Shown here: in pieces, positions 53,416-63,248 of the stretch
Numbering within the stretch: the stretch's first letter is position 1
How the letters are laid out: every line of letters starts with the position of its first letter
Assembly (NCBI GenBank): GCA_050330955.1
Contig: JBHJHJ010000084.1
Location: forward strand, 1-64,000
Direction: 5' to 3'
DNA from: JBCCAG01 sp050330955
Lineage (GTDB): Bacteria > Cyanobacteriota > Cyanobacteriia > CAKZMO01
DNA length: 64,000 bases
Program-made: the position numbers and the translations under genes
The notes under the pieces: generated by a model
Database searches by the model: none
What the model was told of the DNA's origin: nothing
Seen by the model: only the letters and a program-made list of their open reading frames with translations

Positions 53416-54738
53416 ATGGCTATCGCTCGACGACTGCTCTTGGGTTTCGCTGTTGCTCTAGTGAGCTGCAGCGGCCCAGAACCCCCCGAACCCCCAGAGC
53501 CGGCACCCGTGCCCTCTGTTAACCCTGCGCCTGCTGCTGTCGACCCTGCTGCCGGTGACCCAAGCCAGCAGCAGCTTGACGAAAGCTGGCGGGCTTATAA
53601 GCGGCGGTTCATCCAAGCGGATGGCCGGGTAATTGACCGGGAGGCCAGCGATCGCACCGTGTCCGAGGGGCAGGCCTATGCGCTCTTGAGGGCGGTAATG
53701 GCCGACGACCCAGTGACCTTTTCCATGGTGCTCACCTGGGCTGAAAATAACCTGGCGGTGCAGACCGAATCGGGCCAGGCTCATCAGCTTTGGGCTTGGC
53801 AGTGGGGCGTAGATGAGGCTGACCAGTGGGGCATTTTGGATGCCAATTTCGCCAGTGATGCCGATCTCGATGCTGCCACAGCCCTGATTCTAGCGGCTCG
53901 GCAGTGGGATCAGCCCCAATACCTCGACTTGGCAAAGGCAAAGCTGGCCGACCTATGGTCTCTCTCAACCATCGCAGTTCCAATTTACGCCGCTGACGAG
54001 GAAAGTGGTGAAGGGAGACGTGACGCGGCTGGCGCGACAGTGTCAGACGTTGGCGATCGCTACTTCCTACCCGGACCCAAAGAAGCGTTTCAGCCTGCGC
54101 CCAACCAGGTGTATCTCAATCCCTCATACCTCGCCCCCTATGCGTTTCGGCTATTTGCCCAGGTTGATCCCGCCCACGACTGGCTGACGCTGGTAGACAG
54201 CAGCTACAGTATCCTGACGCAGTCTGCCGAGGTGTCAGCGGTTAGACTGCCCAGCGATTGGGTCGCTTTGAATCTGGCCACAGGCCGCTACACTCCGATT
54301 GATCCTGATACAGGGTTGAGCAGTCGCTATGGGTTTGACGCCTATCGGGTGTGGTGGCGCGTGGCGCTGGATGCGGCCCTAACTGAAGAGCCCAGAGCGC
54401 TGGCCTATCTCAATCAGCATTTGACACCGCTGGTTGAGTTTTGGCAAACGACGGGCCAGATTCCAGCAGAGATCGGCTTGCAGGGAGAGCCGCTCGTAGA
54501 CTACGACTCGCCGGCCCAATACGGTATGGTTTATCCCGCCCTGCAACAGACTTCTCCCGAGGTCGCAGCGCAGATTCTCAACCAGGAACTGTCGTCCATC
54601 TATAGCAGCGGTATTTGGGGGTCGGATACGGCCTATTACACCCAAAACCTGATTTGGCTAGGCCTGTATCCCGTGCCGCAGCTCAATACCCTGGACTGGC
54701 AGATGGCCCCCGATCGCCAAAGTTCAGCCCAGTCTTGA
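53416..54738 (+). CDS. bcsZ: GH8 endoglucanase BcsZ, predicted lipoprotein
   Basis: 440 residues from ATG 53416, with GAGGTG six bases upstream; an upstream ATG adds eight residues. The N-terminus is a lipoprotein signal (LLLGFAVALVSC, Cys18) followed by a Pro-rich linker. The GH8 fold shows WRAYKRRFIQADGRVID, the catalytic-acid motif VSEGQAYALLRAV, DANFASDADLDAATAL, and YGFDAYRVWWR. BcsZ cleaves beta-1,4-glucan and affects cellulose organisation and yield. In most bacteria it is soluble in the periplasm; here a membrane anchor is predicted. Confidence 0.9.
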   Translation: MAIARRLLLGFAVALVSCSGPEPPEPPEPAPVPSVNPAPAAVDPAAGDPSQQQLDESWRAYKRRFIQADGRVIDREASDRTVSEGQAYALLRAVMADDPVTFSMVLTWAENNLAVQTESGQAHQLWAWQWGVDEADQWGILDANFASDADLDAATALILAARQWDQPQYLDLAKAKLADLWSLSTIAVPIYAADEESGEGRRDAAGATVSDVGDRYFLPGPKEAFQPAPNQVYLNPSYLAPYAFRLFAQVDPAHDWLTLVDSSYSILTQSAEVSAVRLPSDWVALNLATGRYTPIDPDTGLSSRYGFDAYRVWWRVALDAALTEEPRALAYLNQHLTPLVEFWQTTGQIPAEIGLQGEPLVDYDSPAQYGMVYPALQQTSPEVAAQILNQELSSIYSSGIWGSDTAYYTQNLIWLGLYPVPQLNTLDWQMAPDRQSSAQS

Positions 54739-54850
54739 TTGTTCTATCAGTTAGCCCGCTAGGTCACGTCTAAGACATATCGCTCATCGGTGCATCTTGC
54801 TTCTGAGTTTGTCGCCCATGTCCTCTAATGTCCTGTAATGTCCTGTGTTT

Positions 54851-57418
54851 ATGTTGCGCCTGTTTTCCCAGCGGCCCAAGAGTCGCCGTCATCCACAATC
54901 TAGTGCCATCCCGGCACCGCTTCGCCGTCCTTGGTTTCTCCTAATCTTCAGTCTTGTTCTGATTGCGATCGCTTGCCTGACGCTGTGGCCAACGCCAACT
55001 GTTGCCCAAAACGGTGGGCTAGAGCAGCAGGAGAATCAGGTGATTCAGCAGTTCAAGCTGCCTGAAACGCCCCGTCAGCGCCCCGTCTACAGGCCCCGTC
55101 CGGCGCCTTCTCGCCCAGCGCCGTCTCGTCCGGCCTCTAGACCGGCCCCCCGTCCTGCAGCGCCGTCGCGGCCCTCGTCGCCGACTGCCTCACCCAGCGC
55201 AGCCCCAGCAAAACCTAAGCCGCCTGCGCCATCGCAATCTGAACCGTCGCAATCTGAACCGTCGAGCCCTGCGAGTGAGACGGCTACCTCAGAAACGCCG
55301 TCCCCCGAGGAGGACCGTTTCACCCACATCCAGCCATTCAACTCCAGCCCCGTTGTGGGCAACCGGCTGCGGCTGCAGGGGGTCTATCCAGAGACTCGAT
55401 TGGGCTTCACCCGCCCCCGAAACTGGGATCTGCAGTCGGCCAAGGCGATGATCCACTACCAGCATTCTCCTACCCTGTTGGGCGATCGCTCCCACCTGAC
55501 GCTGCGGCTGAACAACACGAGCCTGGGCAGCGTTCCCTTAGATCAGCCCAACAGCCGGGTCGCCATGGCAGTATTCGATATCCCGCCCAGTCTGATTCAA
55601 GACTATAACGACCTGTCGATGGTGGCCGTGCAGCACACCTCTGAAACCTGCACCAACCCTGCCAATCCGTCCCTTTGGACAGAGATTCTGCCGGACTCCA
55701 AACTGGAGTTTGACTACAAGTCCCTGCCGGTGGTGCTTGACCTGAGCCAGTTTCCCTATCCTTTTATTGATCCCCTCCGTCTGGGCCCCAACAAAATTGC
55801 TTACCTGGCCCCTGAAAACGATACCGATAGCTGGTATACGGCGGTGAGCCGTTTCCAGGTTGCTGCCGCTCGCATGGCCGAGCGTCATCTGCTAGAAACC
55901 GAAGTGGTTGAGGGTATCGACGGCCTCACTTGGAATGACCATCTGCTCATCATTGGTACGCCCAAAGATCAGCCTCTGATGGCAGATTTGTCCCTCCCCT
56001 TTAACCTAGAGGATGACCAGATTTTGGACCAGGAAGGAACCCCACTGCCTGCGGGCACTGGCCTTCTGGTTTTGACCAGCGTTCAAGACGATTCAGTTCC
56101 GGCGCTAGTGGTGACGGGAAATGACGCGTCGGGCGTGGAAAAGGCTATTCAGATGCTCACCCAGCCTGGCGATCGCCAGATCATGACCGGACAGACCATG
56201 CTGGTATCGAATGTAACCAACCCCGCCAGCAATGAGGGGGATTGGCCAGGTTTTCTGCCGCGCAACGCGACCTTTCAGCTCGCCGATCTGAAGCTGGAGA
56301 GTGGGGACGCGTTTCAGGACATTACGGTGCAAGGGGCGACGCCGCCCGTCATTCGTCTACCGTTCAAGGCGCCCCCCAATGAGCAGTATCTTCGGGGCAG
56401 CACCATGACCCTGAACTATAGCTATAGCCGCCAGGTCAACCCGCGCACCTCCGCCATTGAGGTCAAGCTCAACGATGTGTCTATCGGCTCGCGTCGGCTG
56501 GATGACTGGCAAGGGGGCCGTAAGCAATTCACCCTAGAGCTTCCCCCATCCCTCATTCGCCCCGACTCAGTCCTTACCGTCAACTTTATCCTTGACCCAA
56601 GGGATTCGGAGCTTTGCGGGCCACCTACGGACGAGCAGCTTTGGGGTACCCTGCACGGGGACACCACATTTGACCTCAAGCACGACACCGTATTCGAGTT
56701 GCCCAACCTCAGACTGTTGACGGCGGGTTTCCCGCTGGCAGAGCCCCAAGACCTATCTAATCTGGCGATCGCCCTGCCAGAGTCTCCGTCCGCTGCGGAA
56801 GTTAACATGCTGATGGCGCTCTCAAAGCGCCTGGGCGAAATCAGCAGCGCGGACGCCGTCAAGCTCGTCGTCTCTACGGGGCAGCCCTCGGCTGACATCA
56901 GCAACCGCCACGCCGTGGGTATTGGCCTGCGCGATCGCTTTCCGCTGCCCCAGGTGCTTCAAGACGGCAGCTTTGGCCTCAACGGACCAACGCGATTTTT
57001 GCAGGACACCCAGGCCCAGAGTGCACCCAACTACGACGGGGTGATTAAGGCGATCGCCCCAGGGCCAGATACCCGCACGGTGCTTGCCCTCACCGCTGAA
57101 AGCGAAGCAGGGCTTGAGGTGCTGGAGGATGTCCTCGCGTTTGACAATCTCTTTTTCCAGCTTGAAAAAGACACCGTCCTCGTGAACCGCACCGCAGAGG
57201 AATCCCAGCCCTATGACCCCGGAGCCTACCAGCTCACGGCCCTTGACTTGAGTCCGTCTCAGAAGACGCAAAACGTGAGCTCCATGCGGGGAGCAACCCT
57301 CTTCCTACAGCAGAACTGGTTCCTCATCCCGACGGGCATTATTTTGGTGGCCCTGCTGCTGTACGCCTTTTCGCAACTTTACGTCAACCGGGTTAGCCGG
57401 TCTCAGGAGGCAAGATGA
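54851..57418 (+). CDS. bcsB: Cellulose synthase regulatory subunit BcsB
   Basis: 855 residues from ATG 54851; a GTG six bases upstream is also in frame. The leader contains three 10-bp repeats of ATGTCCTGTA (54818-54847) that overlap the start region. N-terminal membrane segment, then a Pro/Ala/Ser-rich linker (about 75-155), then the BcsB periplasmic domains: LTLRLNNTSLGSVPLDQ, YPFIDPLRLGPNKIAYL and RLDDWQGGRKQFTLELPP. A C-terminal membrane helix (FLIPTGIILVALLLYAF) contacts BcsA in known structures. The stop overlaps the bcsA start by four bases (ATGA). Confidence 0.92.
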   Translation: MLRLFSQRPKSRRHPQSSAIPAPLRRPWFLLIFSLVLIAIACLTLWPTPTVAQNGGLEQQENQVIQQFKLPETPRQRPVYRPRPAPSRPAPSRPASRPAPRPAAPSRPSSPTASPSAAPAKPKPPAPSQSEPSQSEPSSPASETATSETPSPEEDRFTHIQPFNSSPVVGNRLRLQGVYPETRLGFTRPRNWDLQSAKAMIHYQHSPTLLGDRSHLTLRLNNTSLGSVPLDQPNSRVAMAVFDIPPSLIQDYNDLSMVAVQHTSETCTNPANPSLWTEILPDSKLEFDYKSLPVVLDLSQFPYPFIDPLRLGPNKIAYLAPENDTDSWYTAVSRFQVAAARMAERHLLETEVVEGIDGLTWNDHLLIIGTPKDQPLMADLSLPFNLEDDQILDQEGTPLPAGTGLLVLTSVQDDSVPALVVTGNDASGVEKAIQMLTQPGDRQIMTGQTMLVSNVTNPASNEGDWPGFLPRNATFQLADLKLESGDAFQDITVQGATPPVIRLPFKAPPNEQYLRGSTMTLNYSYSRQVNPRTSAIEVKLNDVSIGSRRLDDWQGGRKQFTLELPPSLIRPDSVLTVNFILDPRDSELCGPPTDEQLWGTLHGDTTFDLKHDTVFELPNLRLLTAGFPLAEPQDLSNLAIALPESPSAAEVNMLMALSKRLGEISSADAVKLVVSTGQPSADISNRHAVGIGLRDRFPLPQVLQDGSFGLNGPTRFLQDTQAQSAPNYDGVIKAIAPGPDTRTVLALTAESEAGLEVLEDVLAFDNLFFQLEKDTVLVNRTAEESQPYDPGAYQLTALDLSPSQKTQNVSSMRGATLFLQQNWFLIPTGIILVALLLYAFSQLYVNRVSRSQEAR

Positions 57419-59952
57419 CACTCTCTCAACCCCCCGTCAATTCACGGCAGTCGTGGTTGACCCGCGGGCTGGTCAAGCTGCCCAGCTGGTTTGATGCACT
57501 CCTACCCCGGCGATCGCAAGGGCTCCTAGTCCTGCTTGGCCTATTGGTCATGCTGGTTTCGGTGCCGCTGATTGTGACATCGCTCGAGGTATGGCAGCAG
57601 GGTATTGTTGCTCTCGTCTTCATCGTGATGGGCTGGGGAATTGTCATCCTGGAGCAGCGCCAGGGTGACTGGCGTGCCAGCGAGTATCTGCACCTGTTTC
57701 TGGTGTGGCTCAGCGTAATCACCACCTTGAGGTATCTATTCTACCGGGCGAGCTATACGCTCAACTTCTCGACTGTGCTGAGCAGCATCTTTACCCTACT
57801 GCTGTTTTCCGCTGAGCTATATGCCATCCTCACGCTGCTGCTCACCTACTTCCAAACCATTCGCATACGCGATCGCGAGCCGGTCTCCCTGGCCCACGTC
57901 CCAGAGCAGCAGCTCCCCTCGGTCGACATCTACATCCCCACCTACAACGAAGACATTGCCATCGTCCGCAAGACGGCTCTGGCGGCCCTCGCTGTGGACT
58001 ATCCCGCCTATAAGCGGCAGGTGTTCGTGCTTGACGATGGCCGTAAAGATCCCGAGCGCCGCCGCCTGCTGCAGCACATGTGCCAGCAAATCGGCTGCAC
58101 CATGCTGACGCGCCCCAACAATGACCACGCCAAAGCCGGCAACATCAACACCGCACTGCCCCGCACGCCGGGGGAGCTGGTCTTGATTCTCGACTGCGAC
58201 CATATTCCCAGTAAACAAATTCTGCAGCACACGGTGGGCTTTTTTCAAAACCCCAAGGTCTCCCTAGTGCAGACGCCCCACTGGTTCTATAACCCCGACC
58301 CCTTCGAGCGCAACCTCCTCACCCAGGGCCGGATTCCCGTGGGCAATGAGCTGTTTTACAAGCTTGTACAGAAGAGCAACGACTTTTGGAATGCTACATT
58401 TTTCTGTGGATCGGCGGCGGTCATTCGTAAATCTCACCTGATGGAGGTGGGCGGCATCGCGGTAGAAACCGTGACAGAAGACTGCCACACTTCGCTACGG
58501 CTGCATAAGCTGGGCTACGAGACGGTCTACTACGACAAAATCATGGTAGCGGGTTTGGCGCCAGATACTTTTTCAGCCTACGTGGGACAACAAATCCGCT
58601 GGGCACGAGGCATGGCGCAAATTTTGCGCCTAGAGAAGCCTCTGTTTAACTGGAAGCTGACGCTGTCCCAGCGCCTATGCTATACGTCGGCCACATCTCA
58701 CTTTTTCTACGGGTTCCCTCGACTGATGTACGCGATCGCCCCTGTGCTCTATCTCTTGGGCGGAATTAATCCTATCCGGGGCCTCGGTGTAGAAACCCTA
58801 GCCTATGCTCTGCCCCACATCATCTTGTCGATGAACGCCAACTTTATTGCCCAAAAGGGCATTCGGTTTTCGTTCTGGAACGAAATTTTCGAGTACGCGA
58901 TGGCGTACCGCACAGGGATTGTGACGCTGATGGCACTGCTTAACCCAAAACTGGGGAGCTTCAACGTTACGGCCAAAGGGGTATCGGTCACCAAGCGGGT
59001 GTTTGACCTCCAGTCGGCGTGGGTCACGGTCGGGCTCGTTGGGCTACTGGTGTGTTCGCTGCTGGCGGTACCCTTTTGGCTGATTGTACGCCCAGAGTCT
59101 CAGCAGGCGGTGCTCATCAACGCCCTGTGGTGTGTGTTCAACTTAGTGATGGTTTCAGCTGCCGCGGTGGTCGCTTTTGAGCAGCCACAGATGCGCCGAG
59201 CCCACCGTCTGCAGCGCCATCTGCCAGTGACTGTGGCTGGTATTGACCAGCCCCTACAGGGTCAAACCATAGACATCAGCGAGAGCGGAGCGCGCATTCA
59301 GCTTGAAAGCTGGCCCAACTTGCCCGATATCATCGAACTCGATATCCAGGGAGATTTCGGGGCGAGGGTGCAGCTTGAGGCTGAGATCCTGAGGGTGCAG
59401 CCCATAGACGGCGGCGTTGTGCTGGGCGTCGACTTTGTGGACCTCACGCCAGAGCAGTCTGACGCGCTGGTGCTGGTCCTCTATTCCGATGTTGAAGAGT
59501 GGTACAGCCAGCGGCGGACAGACGTTGATCGCCCCTTCTCATCCCTCAGGTTTATGGCGACAAGCTTAGCGCGGGCGTTCAAAGACCCAAAGCCGTCCCA
59601 AAAGACCCCCGTATTCAGGCAGGTTCAGGGCCCAGCTCAAATTTACTGGAACGGTCAGCACTACCCAGCAATGGGCACTGAAATGAACTCTCGCTGCATC
59701 CGGCTTGAGATTGACCTGGCTCAAGCGCCTGATCTGATGTCGCTGTCGGCGTCAAAGCCAGCGGTGGGACTTTTGATGGGGAGGCCTCATCAGGCCGAAC
59801 CGGTACGCCTTGTCGCTCAACTGGCGAGCATTGTGCCAACTGAAGACTCTGGCCTCCCTCGGGGGAAAGCAATAGTCGAGCTAAAGTTTCCCAAGGCTCT
59901 CAACCCCCGTCAGGGTTACAAGATCAGGCAGCTCTTGCGGGAGCTAACGTGA
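57415..59952 (+). CDS. bcsA: Cellulose synthase catalytic subunit BcsA with PilZ domain
   Basis: 845 residues. Several membrane helices surround a GT2 domain with all signatures: LDDGRKD (Asp207-Asp208), DCD (260-262), FFCGS, TED (354-356) and QQIRW (Gln392, Arg395, Trp396). The C-terminal PilZ domain has RRAHR (594-598) and DISESG (620-625), matching RxxxR and DxSxxG for cyclic di-GMP binding, so activation by c-di-GMP is expected. UDP-glucose is the donor; the product is beta-1,4-glucan. Last gene of the cluster, coupled to bcsB by a four-base overlap. Confidence 0.95.
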   Translation: MTLSQPPVNSRQSWLTRGLVKLPSWFDALLPRRSQGLLVLLGLLVMLVSVPLIVTSLEVWQQGIVALVFIVMGWGIVILEQRQGDWRASEYLHLFLVWLSVITTLRYLFYRASYTLNFSTVLSSIFTLLLFSAELYAILTLLLTYFQTIRIRDREPVSLAHVPEQQLPSVDIYIPTYNEDIAIVRKTALAALAVDYPAYKRQVFVLDDGRKDPERRRLLQHMCQQIGCTMLTRPNNDHAKAGNINTALPRTPGELVLILDCDHIPSKQILQHTVGFFQNPKVSLVQTPHWFYNPDPFERNLLTQGRIPVGNELFYKLVQKSNDFWNATFFCGSAAVIRKSHLMEVGGIAVETVTEDCHTSLRLHKLGYETVYYDKIMVAGLAPDTFSAYVGQQIRWARGMAQILRLEKPLFNWKLTLSQRLCYTSATSHFFYGFPRLMYAIAPVLYLLGGINPIRGLGVETLAYALPHIILSMNANFIAQKGIRFSFWNEIFEYAMAYRTGIVTLMALLNPKLGSFNVTAKGVSVTKRVFDLQSAWVTVGLVGLLVCSLLAVPFWLIVRPESQQAVLINALWCVFNLVMVSAAAVVAFEQPQMRRAHRLQRHLPVTVAGIDQPLQGQTIDISESGARIQLESWPNLPDIIELDIQGDFGARVQLEAEILRVQPIDGGVVLGVDFVDLTPEQSDALVLVLYSDVEEWYSQRRTDVDRPFSSLRFMATSLARAFKDPKPSQKTPVFRQVQGPAQIYWNGQHYPAMGTEMNSRCIRLEIDLAQAPDLMSLSASKPAVGLLMGRPHQAEPVRLVAQLASIVPTEDSGLPRGKAIVELKFPKALNPRQGYKIRQLLRELT

Positions 59953-59960
59953 GCTGTCAG

Positions 59961-59995
59961 GTGGGATGGGAGGAGGTCTCATCCTCTCATCCCAC
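59961..59995. terminator. Hairpin terminator between bcsA and the convergent gene
   Basis: GTGGGATGGGAGG (59961-59973) pairs with CCTCTCATCCCAC (59983-59995), 13 bp with one G-U pair, nine-base loop. It starts nine bases after the bcsA stop and lies 17 bases from the end of the convergent small gene, so it may serve both. No strong T-run. Confidence 0.65.
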
Positions 59996-60011
59996 AAATC
60001 AAACGAGGCCG

Positions 60012-60344
60012 CTATAGTGGCGTAAAGGTGCGGAGTAGCTTCAGTACCCGCAGCTGAAAGAGCAAATCCTGCAGTTCAGAGCTGACTTCTGGGGGGTACT
60101 CGCGCTCTGCCAACTCTGCCAGCAGTTCCGCATATTCGACTGCCGTTAGGGGTTCTCCATCTACGGGCGATCGCGCCTCCAGGATGATTTCGGTGCGGGC
60201 CACCTCTTCTGGCACATCTTCTGGCGGCGGCAGCGCCACAGCGGGAAGTAGAGTAACCCCAGGCCCGCCCACGGCCAGCAACAAAGTCATCCACTGTAGA
60301 GGTGTACGGCGGTACCCCCTCTCCAACCAGCCAAAATCCTGCAT
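60012..60344 (-). CDS. Small hypothetical protein
   Basis: 110 residues. A hydrophobic N-terminal segment (WMTLLLAVGGPGVTLLPAVAL) could be a signal peptide or anchor, followed by PPPEDVPEEVARTEIILEARSP, VDGEPLTAVEYAELLAEL and a helical C-terminus (LQDLLFQLRVLKLLRTF). The style is familiar from short cyanobacterial membrane-associated proteins, but I cannot name it. It follows ispD by five bases, so the two are co-transcribed. Confidence 0.65.
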   Translation of the reverse strand: MQDFGWLERGYRRTPLQWMTLLLAVGGPGVTLLPAVALPPPEDVPEEVARTEIILEARSPVDGEPLTAVEYAELLAELAEREYPPEVSSELQDLLFQLRVLKLLRTFTPL

Positions 60345-60349
60345 TTTCC

Positions 60350-61045
60350 CTACGGGGTATACCCGTCCCGATTCTGCAAAATAAATGTCGCGATCGCCAA
60401 GTCCATCGGCGTCGTAATTTTCAGGTTTGTCTCTTCGCCTTCCACAATTTGAACCGGCAGTCCGCAGCGCTCAAACAGCGCCGCATCATCCGTTACCGCC
60501 CAGTTTAGCTCGCGGCCCTGGCTGTGGCACTGCCGCAGCTTTTCCACCTCAAAGCCCTGGGGCGTTTGCGCGGCCCACAGGTTCTTCCGGTCGGGGGTAC
60601 GCTCAACCTGCGCCGTACCGGGAGCGACGACTTTAATCGTGTCTTTCACCGGCACCGCTGCAATCAAGCCGGCACAGGTCTGCAGTGCCTGGACGCAGCG
60701 GGTAAACAGATCAGGCGTAGCCAAACACCGCGCCCCGTCGTGAATCAGCACATGGGTGGCGCCCTCAGGCAGCGACTCCAGCCCGTTATACACGGACTCT
60801 TGCCGCGTCTCCCCCCCCTGAATTAGCTCGACGGGCGTCTGTAGCGAGAGCGCCGCCAGAATTTGCTTGACGTCGGGCCAATCGTAAGACTGCCCTAGGA
60901 TGCCAATCCAGTTAATTTCTGGGCAGCGGTCTGCCGCCTGCAGGGTCCAGGCGAGCACCGGCTGCGCCATCAGCGGCAGCAGCAGCTTGTTGCGATCGCT
61001 GCCCATGCGTCGACCTCGGCCCGCTGCAGGAATGAGTAAATGCAC
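60350..61045 (-). CDS. ispD: 2-C-methyl-D-erythritol 4-phosphate cytidylyltransferase
   Basis: 231 residues from GTG 61045 (MHLLIPAAGRGRRMG), the usual length; the frame extends 24 codons to a GTG at 61117, which lacks family similarity. CTP-binding loop IPAAGRGRRMGSDRNKLLLPL, GGETRQESVYNGL, LIHDGARCL and TDDAALFE are conserved. It forms CDP-methylerythritol in the MEP isoprenoid pathway. First gene of a two-gene unit. Confidence 0.93.
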   Translation of the reverse strand: MHLLIPAAGRGRRMGSDRNKLLLPLMAQPVLAWTLQAADRCPEINWIGILGQSYDWPDVKQILAALSLQTPVELIQGGETRQESVYNGLESLPEGATHVLIHDGARCLATPDLFTRCVQALQTCAGLIAAVPVKDTIKVVAPGTAQVERTPDRKNLWAAQTPQGFEVEKLRQCHSQGRELNWAVTDDAALFERCGLPVQIVEGEETNLKITTPMDLAIATFILQNRDGYTP

Positions 61046-61263
61046 GGTTTGCTCTGTAGAAAATTTATCTATAGAAGGTCTAGTCCTTGGCTCAGAGCGT
61101 GGTCCGATTAAAGGCACAACCCAGAGCTGTGAGTATCCTACCTCGGTTAACCGCCAAAGCTAAACTCTAGGTCTGAGGCCACACGTCACAGATTCATGCC
61201 TCTGCTCTTTTGATTCCGGAGTCCTTCCTCTACAATTAAGAGCGGATTCTTCCGGTGAACACC

Positions 61264-62229
61264 ATGCGCATATTGGCTCTTGTCCCTGGTGGGATTGGCG
61301 ACCAAGTTCTCTTTTTTCCAACGCTGAGCGACCTAAAGCAGACCTATCCCAACGCTGAGATTGACGTTGTCGTTGAACCTCGGGCCAAGGGAGCCTACCG
61401 CGTCTGTCCGTCCGTCAGCGACGTGATTGCATTTGACTTCAAGAACCGCAATAGCCCAGCCGACTGGGCTAACCTGCTGGGGGTGATTCGGGAGCGCTAC
61501 TACGACGTAGCCCTTTCATTAGGAAGCCGCTGGAGCGTCGGGCTCCTGCTGTGGCTGACCGGAACGCCGAACCGGGTGGGCTATGCCAGCAGCATCGGCA
61601 GTTGGTTTCTCACTAACCCTGTACCCCTCAAGCCTGAGCAGTACGCCGCCTGCATGTACCACGACCTACTGCAGGGATTAAGTATTGACACATCCTGCCC
61701 CCTGCCCAGCATCAGCGTCCCTAAAAGCGACATCGATTGGGCAGATGGTGAGCGATCGCGCCTAGAGGTGGGCGATCGCGGCTATGTGCTCATCCACGGC
61801 GGCTCTAGCCAGCTTGCCAAAGACAAGGGCATCGACAAGCTCTACCCGGTGGAGTCTTGGGTCACCATTGTTCAAGACTTTCAAAAGCGGCAGCCCGACC
61901 TACCTGTTGTTGTGGTACAAGGGCCGGAAGATGAGGACTTTGTCGCCCAGCTCAAGCATTCGGCAAATATTAAGGTGACGCAGCCCGGCGACATCGGTAA
62001 GCTGGCGGCGATGATTGCTGGGGCAAACCTGATGCTCTGTACCGACAGCGCCCCCATGCACCTAGCGGTTGCCCTTAAGGTCTACACTTTGGCCCTATTT
62101 GGCCCCACGGACCCGGCGCGGTTACTGCCCCAGGACGACAAGTTCATTGGCATCAAGTCTGATACGGGAAACATGGCGGACATCCCGCCTGAAAAGGTCC
62201 TAAATCAGGTGTGGGGCGGCGCGTCGTAG
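61264..62229 (+). CDS. Glycosyltransferase family 9 (heptosyltransferase-like)
   Basis: 321 residues from ATG 61264 (MRILALVPGGIGDQVLFFP); a GTG nine bases upstream is also in frame. GT9 features: GGIGDQVLFFPTL at the N-terminus, VLIHGGSSQLAKDKG, and the donor-site region CTDSAPMHLAVAL then LFGPTDPARLLP. GT9 enzymes transfer heptose or related sugars onto lipopolysaccharide or other glycans. Its position near the cellulose and rhamnose genes fits a surface-polysaccharide role; the sugar is unknown. Confidence 0.88.
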   Translation: MRILALVPGGIGDQVLFFPTLSDLKQTYPNAEIDVVVEPRAKGAYRVCPSVSDVIAFDFKNRNSPADWANLLGVIRERYYDVALSLGSRWSVGLLLWLTGTPNRVGYASSIGSWFLTNPVPLKPEQYAACMYHDLLQGLSIDTSCPLPSISVPKSDIDWADGERSRLEVGDRGYVLIHGGSSQLAKDKGIDKLYPVESWVTIVQDFQKRQPDLPVVVVQGPEDEDFVAQLKHSANIKVTQPGDIGKLAAMIAGANLMLCTDSAPMHLAVALKVYTLALFGPTDPARLLPQDDKFIGIKSDTGNMADIPPEKVLNQVWGGAS

Positions 62230-62287
62230 GGATCGCCCGGCAATGGCTATTCGCCCCTGCCTACCCTGCCCGACGCGCCCCGACATA

Positions 62288-63142
62288 TTACAACCGCGAC
62301 GCCGCAAACGTATCGCACTGCGCCACATCCCCCGTCTCTAGCCCCTGGGTAAACCACCGCACCCGCTGCTCAGAGCTGCCATGGGTAAAGGCGTCCGGCA
62401 CCACATACCCCTGGGAGCGGCGCTGGAGGCGATCGTCTCCAATGGCACTGGCGGCGTTGAGGCCTTCCTGGATGTCGCCTCGCTCTAGCGCTACGTTCTC
62501 AGACCGACTGGTGTAATTGGCCCAAATGCCTGCCAAGCAGTCCGCCTGTAGTTCAAGCCGCACGGAGAGCTGATTGGCCTCAGTGCGGCTCGCCCGCTGC
62601 TGCGCCTGCCGCACCTGATCCGAGATACCGAGCTGATTTTGTACGTGGTGCGCCACCTCGTGGGCCACGACGTAGGCCTGGGCGAAGTCTCCTGGTGCTC
62701 CAAGCTGGGAGTCCATCGCTTGGAAGAAACTCAGGTCGATGTATATCTTCTCGTCCGCTGGACAATAGAAGGGGCCTACTGCCGCCTGAGCATAGCCACA
62801 GGCTGACTCTACAGCATTTGAGAACAGCACCAGATTGGGCTCCTGGTAGTCTCGCCCGATCTCAGCAAATAGCTCATTCCAGGTATCTTCAGTGTCTGCA
62901 AGCACCACCGACACAAACTCAGCGAGCTGATCTTGCTCTGGGGAGGTAGCGGTGGGCGGCGCTGATGGCCCTGGACCAGACGATGTGCCCTGGAAAATGA
63001 CGGACGGGTCACCCCCAAGCAGCAAAACAATAACCGCTAAGATGATTGCACCGATGCCGCCGCCACCCACAAGCACAGGCCCTGCGCCTTGACCCCGTCT
63101 ATCTTCTACGTTCTCACTTCGTCGTCCAAACTGCCAGCGCAT
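62288..63142 (-). CDS. YpfJ-family putative neutral zinc metallopeptidase
   Basis: 284 residues. N-terminal MRWQFGRRSENVEDRRGQG and a membrane segment (GGIGAIILAVIVLLLGG) are typical. The zinc motif is HEVAHH (HExxH) in YVVAHEVAHHVQNQLG, preceded by GPFYCPADEKIYIDLSFF, and the C-terminal part has ELQADCLAGIWAN and WFTQGLETGDVAQCDTF. These match the YpfJ/zinc metallopeptidase family (PF04228). Substrate unknown. It is convergent with the GT9 gene. Confidence 0.92.
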   Translation of the reverse strand: MRWQFGRRSENVEDRRGQGAGPVLVGGGGIGAIILAVIVLLLGGDPSVIFQGTSSGPGPSAPPTATSPEQDQLAEFVSVVLADTEDTWNELFAEIGRDYQEPNLVLFSNAVESACGYAQAAVGPFYCPADEKIYIDLSFFQAMDSQLGAPGDFAQAYVVAHEVAHHVQNQLGISDQVRQAQQRASRTEANQLSVRLELQADCLAGIWANYTSRSENVALERGDIQEGLNAASAIGDDRLQRRSQGYVVPDAFTHGSSEQRVRWFTQGLETGDVAQCDTFAASRL

Positions 63143-63248
63143 AGTGCTCTCTCGGTGGGTTCGTGGTCTTCAATGTCAAGACGATGGTAGATCAAAACTT
63201 AACCTGAGCCATAACCCCTACGAAATAATTGCGCTGCAGCAGAATTGA

